NCBI RefSeq assembly: GCF_016745505.1
Contig: NZ_JAERUC010000006.1
Location: forward strand, 1-37,975
Direction: 5' to 3'
Source of the DNA: Streptomyces silvae
GTDB lineage: Bacteria > Actinomycetota > Actinomycetes > Streptomycetales > Streptomycetaceae
DNA: 37,975 bases
The position numbers and the translations under genes are program-made. Shown in pieces: positions 31,298 to 37,975 of this stretch (the stretch's first letter is position 1; every line of letters begins with the position of its first letter). Under the pieces are notes generated by a model that made no database searches, was not told the DNA's origin, and worked only from the letters and a program-made list of their open reading frames with translations.

Positions 31298-32310
31298 TTC
31301 TTGTACACCCCCTGCTCACCCATGAGGTGGGCGACCTTGTTGGCCCCGAGGACCAGCAGCAGACCGAAGATTCCCTTGACGATGCCGACGGCCGCCGCGT
31401 AACTGAACCCGCCGTTGGTGATGCCGACGTTCCAGACGTAGGTGTCGAGCACCTCGGAGGCGCCCGGCCCGACCGCCGTGCGCTGGAGCAGGATCTGCTC
31501 GAAGCCGACGGTCAGCGCGTTGCCCACCTGGAGCACCAGCAGCAGCGCCACGACGGGGCGCAGCGCGGGCAGGGTGATGTGCCAGATCCGGCGCCAGCGG
31601 TTCGCGCCGTCCATCGCGCTCGCCTCGTAGAGGTCCGGGCTGACCGCGGCCAGGGCGGCGAGGAAGACGATGACGCCCCAGCCGGCGTCCTTCCAGATCA
31701 TCTCGAAGGTGATCAGGAACTTGAACAGACCGGGATCGGTCATCAGGTCGAAGCCCTCGTGACCGTGCTCCCGCAGCGTCTGCGCGATGAGCCCCGCCCC
31801 GCCGAACATCTGCTGGAACACGGTGACGACCAGGACCCAGGAGAAGAAGTGCGGCAGGTAGAGGATGGCCTGCGCCACCGCCCGGACCCGGGGCCGCACG
31901 AAGCTGTTGATGAACAGCGCGAGCAGGATCGGCACCGGGAAGAACAGCGTCAGCTGCAACAGGAAGATCACCAGTGTGTTCCGCAGCGCCGACCAGAACA
32001 GCCGGTCGTTCACCATCTGCTGGAACCACTCGAACCCGACCCACGGACTCTGCGTGATCGCCTGGAAGGCGTTGTCCGCGATGTACGGGTCGTAGTCCTG
32101 GAAGGCGACGACGTTGCCCGCGAGCGGGATGTACGCGAAGACCAGCAGGAGCAGCATCGCGGGCAGGGTCATCAGCAGCAGCGTGCGGTCCCGGCGCAGC
32201 CGGTGCCGCAGCGGCATGCCCTTGGCGGCGGGCCGGTCACCGGCCGCCTGCGTCGTGACCGGCGGCGTCCGTGACTCCCGCGCGCGCCGGTCCTCTGTGC
32301 TCAGTGACAT
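31294..32310 (-). CDS. Carbohydrate ABC transporter permease (CUT1, LplB/MalF-like)
   Basis: 338 residues with six predicted membrane spans (first: LLLMTLPAMLLLLVFAYIPL). The EAA loop reads DLYEASAMDGANRWRRIWHI, and the C-terminus NKVAHLMGEQGVYKK is typical of LplB-type subunits. The start ATG is 1 nt after the stop of the binding-protein gene, and the stop overlaps the next permease, so the three genes form a tight transport cassette. An in-frame start 18 nt further upstream would overlap the binding-protein gene and is less likely. Confidence 0.94.
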   Translation of the reverse strand: MSLSTEDRRARESRTPPVTTQAAGDRPAAKGMPLRHRLRRDRTLLLMTLPAMLLLLVFAYIPLAGNVVAFQDYDPYIADNAFQAITQSPWVGFEWFQQMVNDRLFWSALRNTLVIFLLQLTLFFPVPILLALFINSFVRPRVRAVAQAILYLPHFFSWVLVVTVFQQMFGGAGLIAQTLREHGHEGFDLMTDPGLFKFLITFEMIWKDAGWGVIVFLAALAAVSPDLYEASAMDGANRWRRIWHITLPALRPVVALLLVLQVGNALTVGFEQILLQRTAVGPGASEVLDTYVWNVGITNGGFSYAAAVGIVKGIFGLLLVLGANKVAHLMGEQGVYKK

Positions 32311-32311
32311 G

Positions 32312-33985
32312 TCAGGAAGCCGACTCACCGGTCTCGTCGAGCAGCTTCTTGTACCAGTCGCGGAGCTTGTCGCCGCCCTTGGTCTTCCAGTCGGAGACCT
32401 GCTGCTGCATGTCGCCGACCTTCTTGCGGCCGCGCACGATGTCCTTCTCCAGGTCCTCGAACTGCGCGTTGAGCTCGGTGTAGCGCGTCGGCTCCTGGAT
32501 CTGCATGCCGTGGAACAGCGGCTTCCGCAGGTGTGCCCCCTGGCGCTGCTGCCACTCGATGACGCCCTTGACCACGTCCGGGTGGTCGGGGTAGGCCCGG
32601 AAGGGGGCCGAGGTGGCGATGTACTCGTAGGTGGCGAAGACCTGGTTGTTGCCCTGCTCCGTCTTGGTGAGGACGCCGTCCTTGAGGGTGTGGTGGGTGC
32701 CCTCCAGGCCGTACGCCTTCAGACGCTGCTCCTTGGTCCCGTAGGGAGCGGCGGTGTAGTTGGCGAGGGCGAGGATGTCCTCGATCGTCTTCTTGTCCGC
32801 GTTCTTGTTGACGAAGCACCAGATGTTGGACGGCGAGGCCTCGTAGATCACCGGGTCTCCGCCGTCGTGGGCGAAGAAGTCCATCGCGCCCATCCGGAAG
32901 TCCGGCTTGTCGAGGCGCTGGATCGCGGAGGCCGCGTACCAGTCGGAGATGTCCGCGTTGTACATGAGGGCGTTGCCGGACGAGAAGGTGGTGCGCATGT
33001 CACCCGTCTCGGCCTTGGCGTCCGGGTGGACGAAGCCGGCCGAGTACAGCGAGCGCGACCACTCGAGCGCCTCCAGGTACTCGTCGGTCTCGTAGCGGTT
33101 GACCAGCTTGCCGTCGACGAGCTTCCAGTAGTACGGCTTCTCCGGCAGCACCCCGAAGAAGACGAACGCCGACCACGTCATGTCGCCGCACGCCCACACC
33201 TTGCTCCTGGGGGCGTTGATCTCCTTGCAGAGGTCGTAGAACTCCTGCGTGGTGGCCGGGACCTCGTACCCCTTCTCCTCGAAGATGTCCGCGCGGTAGA
33301 AGGGGGTGATGTTGGGCGTCGCCTCGGCCGGCATGGGGAGGCCGCGCAGCTTCTCGGCGAAGACACCGCGCTGCCAGGCGCCGGTGGGGATGGCCGCCAG
33401 GTTCGGGTAGGCCTTGACCTTGTCGCCGGAGAGGTACGGGCCGAGGTCGGCGAACTTGTTGGCGATGGCGCTCGGTATCTTGCCGCCCAGCTCCCAGCCG
33501 GGGACGACCACGGCGTCCGGGATGCTGCTGGAGGCGAGCACCGCGCCGAGCTTCTGGCCGTAGACGTTGCCGTCCTGGTTCTGCCACTTGACCTTGACGC
33601 CGACGGCCTCGTCCATGGCCGTCCAGTACGGGTTGCCCTCGCCGGGGGAGGTGCCCCACAGCGGCGCCATGATGCTCAGCCGGCTGCCCTGGCCCAGCTT
33701 CTTCGGTACCGAGACCGCCAGTTGGGCGGCCGGGAGCGCGGTGGTGAAGCCGACCGCCGAGCCGTTCTTGCTGGGGAGGTCCGGGGTGACCGCCTTCGAC
33801 GGCACGTAGGCGGGAAGGAGGTCCTTCAGCTTCTTGCCCGTGGTCGTGCCCTCGTTCTTCGCGCCGCCCGAACCGCCGCCGCAGGCTGCGAGGAGCGGCA
33901 TCCCGCCGCCCACGGCTGCCGCGACAACCACGGAGGAGGCGAGGAATCGTCTCCGGCTGGGAGCGGAGGAGGAGTTCGGCGTCAT
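32312..33985 (-). CDS. Extracellular sugar-binding lipoprotein of the ABC importer (LplA-like)
   Basis: 557 residues. The signal sequence has a twin-arginine motif (SRRRFLAS, residues 10-17) and lipobox LAAC (Cys35), so it is probably exported folded by Tat and lipid-anchored. The mature protein is a large type-II-like solute-binding protein of the LplA group (WGTSPGEGNPYWTAMDE, SIPDAVVVPGWELGG, TPNITPFYRADIF). These bind long oligosaccharides. ATG with GAAGG 9 nt upstream. First gene of the leftward operon, read from a promoter overlapping a LacI-type box. Ligand inferred from the operon: xyloglucan fragments. Confidence 0.93.
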   Translation of the reverse strand: MTPNSSSAPSRRRFLASSVVVAAAVGGGMPLLAACGGGSGGAKNEGTTTGKKLKDLLPAYVPSKAVTPDLPSKNGSAVGFTTALPAAQLAVSVPKKLGQGSRLSIMAPLWGTSPGEGNPYWTAMDEAVGVKVKWQNQDGNVYGQKLGAVLASSSIPDAVVVPGWELGGKIPSAIANKFADLGPYLSGDKVKAYPNLAAIPTGAWQRGVFAEKLRGLPMPAEATPNITPFYRADIFEEKGYEVPATTQEFYDLCKEINAPRSKVWACGDMTWSAFVFFGVLPEKPYYWKLVDGKLVNRYETDEYLEALEWSRSLYSAGFVHPDAKAETGDMRTTFSSGNALMYNADISDWYAASAIQRLDKPDFRMGAMDFFAHDGGDPVIYEASPSNIWCFVNKNADKKTIEDILALANYTAAPYGTKEQRLKAYGLEGTHHTLKDGVLTKTEQGNNQVFATYEYIATSAPFRAYPDHPDVVKGVIEWQQRQGAHLRKPLFHGMQIQEPTRYTELNAQFEDLEKDIVRGRKKVGDMQQQVSDWKTKGGDKLRDWYKKLLDETGESAS

Positions 33986-34123
33986 GGGGTCAACCCTTCG
34001 TGGTGCAACAGGACGGCCCGCGGCGGCGACTGCCGCTCGGCCCTGTGTCTGAGGTAGGGGGCGTTACCGGCCGAGCCGGTGGCACTGCACCGGCTGAGCT
34101 GAAGCGGTCAACGGGCTGCCTCG

Positions 34124-34137
34124 TCGAAGCGCTTCGA
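34124..34137. promoter_or_regulatory. LacI-type operator TCGAAGCGCTTCGA, importer operon side (site 3)
   Basis: Perfect 14-bp palindrome lying 10 bp downstream of the -10 box of the leftward promoter, placed to block transcription of the importer/GH42/GH95/GH12 operon. Identical core to the sites before the lacI gene. The 412-bp divergent gap 33986-34397 otherwise holds only promoter elements and the leader sequences. Confidence 0.82.
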
Positions 34138-34147
34138 TGTTGCAGCG

Positions 34148-34176
34148 AGGTTAAGTGAAGGGTCCCGGCCACACAA
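34148..34176 (-). promoter_or_regulatory. Promoter of the importer/glycosidase operon
   Basis: Minus strand: -35 TTGTGT (34171-34176), 17-bp spacer, -10 TAACCT (34148-34153). The transcript would start near 34141, leaving a leader of about 155 nt that begins with the operator. Confidence 0.6.
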
Positions 34177-34275
34177 GAGTTCGTTTCGATATTCCTCGGA
34201 CCTGTTCCCGAACCGTTTCTCGCTGTGGTCCGGCTCAGGCGCGCCCGGAAGAGCCTCTTCGGAGCGGTAGTCCCC

Positions 34276-34305
34276 TTGACACCTGCGGGGTCGGCCGCAG
34301 AGCAT
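34276..34305 (+). promoter_or_regulatory. Promoter of the GH3-GH31 operon
   Basis: Consensus -35 TTGACA (34276-34281), 18-bp spacer, weak -10 GAGCAT (34300-34305) that runs into the operator at 34305. Transcript start would lie inside the operator, about 85 nt before the GH3 start. Confidence 0.55.
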
Positions 34306-34318
34306 CGAAGCGCTTCGA
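34305..34318. promoter_or_regulatory. LacI-type operator TCGAAGCGCTTCGA, GH3 side (site 4)
   Basis: Perfect 14-bp palindrome overlapping the end of the GH3 promoter and the expected transcription start. 181 bp centre to centre from site 3, so one repressor could hold both divergent promoters. Confidence 0.82.
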
Positions 34319-34397
34319 AAGATCTTCTCCTCGCGTCGATGGACGACTCGGCGCCCGCAGACCCTGAAACCTCCCACCTCTCCAAGGGGACCCGCAC

Positions 34398-37358
34398 GTG
34401 ACGGACCATCCGCTTCCCTTCCGCGACCCGCAGCTGTCCTTCTCCCGGCGCACCGACGATCTGCTCGGACGGCTCACGCTCGACGAGCGGATCGCGATGC
34501 TCCACCAGTTCGCCCCCGCGGTGGAGCGGCTGGGCGTCGGCCCGTTCCGTACCGGACAGGAAGCCCTGCACGGGGTCGCCTGGATGGGACCCGCCACCGT
34601 CTTCCCGCAGGCCGTCGGCCTCGGCGCCACCTGGAACGACGACCTGGTCCGCCGGATCGGCGAGGCCGTCGGCGACGAGGTGCGCGCCAGGCGCGCCCTG
34701 GACGACCGCGTCGGGCTCAACGTCTGGGCGCCGACGGTGAATCTGCTGCGCCACCCGCTGTGGGGGCGCGGCGAGGAGGGGTACTCCGAGGACCCCGCGC
34801 TGACCTCCGCCATCGCCGTCGCCTACACCCGGGGACTGCGCGGCGACGACCCCCGCTACTGGCGCACCGCCCCCGTGCTCAAGCACTGGCTCGCGCACAA
34901 CAACGAGACCGACCGCGACACCGCCTCCTCCTCGGTCCGTCCGCGCGTCCTGCACGAGTACGACCTGCGGGCCTTCCGCGACGCGGTACGGGCCGGCGCG
35001 GTGGCCGGGGTCATGCCCGCCTACAACCTGGTCAACGGCCGCCCCAACCACGTCTCCCCGCTCCTGGAGCAGCAGCTGCGGAGCTGGACCGACCAGCCGC
35101 TCGTCGTCTGCTCGGACGCGGGCGCGCCCTCCAACCTGGTCGACTCCGAGCACTACTTCGACACCCACGAGGAGGCCACCGCGGCCTCCCTGAAGGCGGG
35201 CGTCGACAGCTTCACCGACCACGGCACGGACTCCACGGTCATGACCGGCCGCATCCGCGACGCACTCGCCAAGGGCCTCATCGACGAGAGCGACATCGAC
35301 AGGGCCGTACGCCGGCTGCTCGCCCTGCGCTTCGCACTCGGCGAGTTCGACCCCGCGCTCGATCCGTACGCCCAGGTCGACGCCCTGGACACCGAGGAAC
35401 ACCGGGCGCTCGCCCTGGAGGCCGCGGAGCAGGCCGTCGTCCTCCTCAAGAACGACGGCCTGCTGCCCCTGGAACCGACGCCGGGCCGGACCGTCGCCGT
35501 GGTCGGACTGCTCGGCGACGCCTGCAAGCTCGACTGGTACAGCGGGACGCTCATGCACCGCTCCACACCGCTCGACGGGATCCGCGAGCGGTACGGCGCC
35601 GAGAACGTCCTCTTCACGGAAGGCGTGGACAGAGTCCGCCTGAAGTCCTCCGACGGCTGGCTCCAGGTCCCCGCGGCCGACGGGGCCACGGACGCTGAGG
35701 CGCGCGGCGCGGAAGGCGCCCTCGACCCGGCGCTCCTCGCCGGCCGCACCGACCTGCCCCCGCTGACCTGCGGCGAGGAGGCCACCGAACTGGCCCTCGT
35801 CGACTGGGGCGACGGCGTCCTGACCCTGCGCACCGACGAAGGGCTGTACCTCTCCGTCGCCGACGACGGATACGTCAGGGCGTCCGCGGACGAGCCGGGC
35901 GGCTGGGTCGTCCAGGAGACGTTCCGCCTGGAAGCGGTGGAGGGGCACGACGGCGGGCACCGCCTTCTGCACATGGGGACCGGTGGGTACGTGTCGGTCG
36001 CCGCCGACGGCGCGAAGGTTGCCGTGTCCGGCGAGAAGATTTCCCGGGACGACGCCACCGTCCTCGCGCTGGAGACCGTCGAGCACGGCGCGGATGCCGT
36101 GGCCCGGGCCGCCGCTGCCGCCGACACCGTGATCGTCGTCGCCGGCAACGACCCCCACATCAACGGCCGCGAGACCGAGGACCGTACGACCCTGGCCCTC
36201 CCCGTCCAGCAGGACCGCCTGTGGCGCGCCGCCCACGCCGCCAACCCGCGGACGGTCCTCGCCCTGACCTCCGCCTACCCGTACGCGGTCACCGACGCGG
36301 CGGAGACGCTGCCCGCCCTGCTCTGGACCGCGCACGGAGGACAGGCCGCCGGCACCGCGCTCGCCCGGGTGATCGCCGGCGACGTCTCCCCGGCCGGCCG
36401 GCTCCCGCAGACCTGGTACGCGAGCGACGACGACCTGCCCGGCCTGTTCGACTACGACATCATCGGCTCCCGGCAGACCTACCTCTACTTCGACGGGACC
36501 CCGCTCTTCCCGTTCGGCCACGGCCTCGGGTACGCCGCCTTCGGGTACTCCGACCTCAGGGCGGAGGTGGACGGCGACCGGCTGCGGATGTCACTGACCG
36601 TCACCAACGACGGCTCCGTCGCGGCCGACGAGGTGATTCAGCTCTACGTGCGCGTGGCAGTGCCCGGACAGCCGGACTCGCCCGTGGAGCCCGGTACGGT
36701 CGGCGGCAGACGCCTCGGCCGCCTGCTGCCCGCCACGGCCTTCCCCTCGGACCTGCCACGGCTCACGTTGGCAGCCCACCGCCGGACGCACCTCGCGCCG
36801 GGCGTGGCGGAGCGTATCGAATTCGATGTGGCCGTCGAGGAGTTGGGTCACTGGAGCGTGGCCCACAGCCGGTGGACCGTCGAGCCCGGCACGTACGAGA
36901 TTCTCGCGGGCGCGTCGAGCGCCGACATCCGGCTCACCGCCACGGTGGCCGTCGACGGTGAAGCGGAAGGGCCCCGCCCGGTGGTGGCGCGCGGCTTGGA
37001 CGCGGCGGACTACGACTGGCAGCGGGGCACGGTGATCGTCGACCGCGCCAAGACGGAGGGCGACGCCGTGGCCCCCGCCTCCGCCGACGAGGCGGGACGG
37101 CTCGTCTACCGGCGGTGCGACTTCGGTGAGGGGGCGGCCGGACTGACGTTGTTCGTCTCGGGGCAGGGGTGCGTCGAAGTGAGCGGTGGCGGAGTCGGCA
37201 CAGCGATCCAGTTCCCGGACACCGGCGGCCCGTACGACTACCGGGCCATCGAGGTCGAGAAGGAGATCCGTGGGGTGGTGCCCGAGTTGTGCATCGACCT
37301 CTCGGGCAACGTGCGCCTCGCCCGCATCGAAGTCCTTCACACCGAGGAGTCCGCATGA
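34398..37358 (+). CDS. GH3 beta-glucosidase/beta-xylosidase with inserted fascin-like domain, intracellular
   Basis: 986 residues, no signal peptide. GH3 TIM barrel (about 20-320) with nucleophile Asp240 in VVCSDAGAP and substrate motif LKHWLAHNNE. The alpha/beta sandwich is split: VVLLKNDGLLPL (348-359) before, and VIVVAGNDPHINGRETEDR (578-596) after, an insert of about 150 residues (412-562). The insert reads like a fascin-type beta-trefoil (TLRTDEGLYLSVADDGYVRA, HMGTGGYVSVAADGAKVAV) where many GH3 enzymes carry PA14. A fibronectin-III-like domain follows (about 720-840), then a C-terminal CBM6-like beta domain (about 865-983). GTG start after AAGGGGA. Overlaps the GH31 start by 4 nt. Expected to remove glucose from trimmed oligosaccharides. 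Confidence 0.9.
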   Translation: MTDHPLPFRDPQLSFSRRTDDLLGRLTLDERIAMLHQFAPAVERLGVGPFRTGQEALHGVAWMGPATVFPQAVGLGATWNDDLVRRIGEAVGDEVRARRALDDRVGLNVWAPTVNLLRHPLWGRGEEGYSEDPALTSAIAVAYTRGLRGDDPRYWRTAPVLKHWLAHNNETDRDTASSSVRPRVLHEYDLRAFRDAVRAGAVAGVMPAYNLVNGRPNHVSPLLEQQLRSWTDQPLVVCSDAGAPSNLVDSEHYFDTHEEATAASLKAGVDSFTDHGTDSTVMTGRIRDALAKGLIDESDIDRAVRRLLALRFALGEFDPALDPYAQVDALDTEEHRALALEAAEQAVVLLKNDGLLPLEPTPGRTVAVVGLLGDACKLDWYSGTLMHRSTPLDGIRERYGAENVLFTEGVDRVRLKSSDGWLQVPAADGATDAEARGAEGALDPALLAGRTDLPPLTCGEEATELALVDWGDGVLTLRTDEGLYLSVADDGYVRASADEPGGWVVQETFRLEAVEGHDGGHRLLHMGTGGYVSVAADGAKVAVSGEKISRDDATVLALETVEHGADAVARAAAAADTVIVVAGNDPHINGRETEDRTTLALPVQQDRLWRAAHAANPRTVLALTSAYPYAVTDAAETLPALLWTAHGGQAAGTALARVIAGDVSPAGRLPQTWYASDDDLPGLFDYDIIGSRQTYLYFDGTPLFPFGHGLGYAAFGYSDLRAEVDGDRLRMSLTVTNDGSVAADEVIQLYVRVAVPGQPDSPVEPGTVGGRRLGRLLPATAFPSDLPRLTLAAHRRTHLAPGVAERIEFDVAVEELGHWSVAHSRWTVEPGTYEILAGASSADIRLTATVAVDGEAEGPRPVVARGLDAADYDWQRGTVIVDRAKTEGDAVAPASADEAGRLVYRRCDFGEGAAGLTLFVSGQGCVEVSGGGVGTAIQFPDTGGPYDYRAIEVEKEIRGVVPELCIDLSGNVRLARIEVLHTEESA

Positions 37359-37975
37359 GGTTCACCGACGGCTTCTGGCTCATGCGTGAGGGTGTCAGCG
37401 CCTCGTACGCGACCGAGATCCGCGATCTGCGGGTCGAGGACGACCGGTTCACCGCGTACGCGGCGGTCAAGCGGGTCACGGCACGCGGCGACACACTCAA
37501 CACCCCGCTGATCACGGTCGAATGCTTCTCCCCGGCCGAGGGCGTCATCGGCGTACGCACCACCCACCACGCCGGACGGGCGCGGCGCGGGCCGGACTTC
37601 GCGCTGCTGACGGACGACACGACGGCACCTGCGGCACGCACCCGGCGGGACGGCACGGTCACCGAACTCACCAGCGGACCACTGACGTTGCGCACGGACA
37701 GCGACGGGCCCTGGGGGATCACCTTCCTCGACGGTGACGGCCGCCGCCTCACCGGGGTGGACCCGAAGGGCACCGCCTTCGCGACCACACCCGACGGCGT
37801 CCACCACATGATCGCCCAACTCGCCCTGGACGTGGGCGAGAACGTCTACGGACTGGGGGAGCGCTTCACGCCGTACGTGAAGAACGGCCAGAGCGTGGAC
37901 ATCTGGCAGGCGGACGGCGGCACGAGCAGCGAACTGGCCTACAAGAACATCCCGTTCTACCTCTCCTCCCGTGGT
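37355..37975 (+). CDS. GH31 alpha-xylosidase, YicI-like (N-terminal part; gene runs off window)
   Basis: 207 residues visible of an enzyme normally about 700-780. The N-terminal domain starts MRFTDGFWLMREGV, the opening of YicI-type alpha-xylosidases, and reaches NVYGLGERFTPYVKNGQSVDIWQADGGTS and AYKNIPFYLSSRG, the N-terminal-to-barrel transition of GH31. The catalytic Asp residues lie beyond the window. No signal peptide. The ATG overlaps the GH3 stop (ATGA), so it is translationally coupled. Alpha-xylosidase is the enzyme most specific to xyloglucan breakdown (isoprimeverose release), which supports the pathway proposed for the locus. Confidence 0.9.
   Translation, partial: MRFTDGFWLMREGVSASYATEIRDLRVEDDRFTAYAAVKRVTARGDTLNTPLITVECFSPAEGVIGVRTTHHAGRARRGPDFALLTDDTTAPAARTRRDGTVTELTSGPLTLRTDSDGPWGITFLDGDGRRLTGVDPKGTAFATTPDGVHHMIAQLALDVGENVYGLGERFTPYVKNGQSVDIWQADGGTSSELAYKNIPFYLSSRG

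Noticed and set aside
33990..36521. 843-codon open frame antisense to the GH3 gene and running into the divergent promoter region
   Set aside because: It would cover two LacI operators and two promoters, and the sense GH3 is intact.

Overview
The window is high-GC DNA (strong G/C bias at third codon positions, many GTG and some TTG starts, short or absent leaders). It reads as a Streptomyces or very close actinomycete chromosome. Family-level pointers are a CYP157-CYP154 P450 pair, a CUT1 sugar importer without its own ATPase, an AcoR-like GAF regulator beside an ExaC-type aldehyde dehydrogenase, and many secreted plant-polysaccharide hydrolases. I saw no rRNA, tRNA, CRISPR array, transposase or phage gene.

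Layout. 1-5.1 kb: aldehyde dehydrogenase (3' end cut by the window) and its GAF regulator, an AraC regulator with a VOC protein, a small hypothetical gene and a HIT-like protein. 5.2-12.6 kb: a Ser/Thr kinase with a multi-pass membrane C-terminus, a secreted FG-GAP/GDPD-like protein whose signal peptide is out of frame with the body, a lipoprotein, a hypothetical cytoplasmic protein, and a membrane protein with a helix-hairpin-helix. 12.7-22.1 kb: a secreted GH43/AbfB enzyme (own LacI-type operator), the CYP157-CYP154 pair, a secreted GH43 arabinanase, an ArsR-like regulator, two small secreted SH3-like proteins and a pectin methylesterase. 22.1-25.3 kb: a LacI regulator, then a divergent pair of a double-MerR regulator and an erythromycin-esterase-family enzyme. 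25.4-37.98 kb: two divergent operons. Leftward: lipoprotein sugar-binding protein, two permeases, GH42, GH95-like, secreted GH12. Rightward: GH3 and GH31 (cut by the window end).

Main idea. The last 12.6 kb looks like a complete xyloglucan utilisation locus. A secreted GH12 would cut the backbone and an ABC importer would take up oligosaccharides. Intracellular beta-galactosidase (GH42), alpha-L-fucosidase/galactosidase-like (GH95), alpha-xylosidase (GH31) and beta-glucosidase (GH3) would dismantle them. A 14-bp palindrome, TCGAAGCGCTTCGA, occurs twice between the two operons and twice (one copy imperfect) in front of the lacI gene about 12 kb away. This points to one LacI regulon, with the MerR/esterase pair lying between regulator and targets. 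A different palindrome (CGACAACGTTGTCG) precedes the GH43/AbfB gene, which suggests a second LacI-type regulator outside the window.

Other points of note: an orphan CYP157 without the EXXR motif, mirror-image apparently leaderless promoters between the MerR and esterase genes, a likely one-base deletion in the FG-GAP/GDPD gene, and a perfect TGCAACG-C-CGTTGCA dyad in front of the aldehyde dehydrogenase. All functions are read from sequence motifs and order alone; no database search was run.
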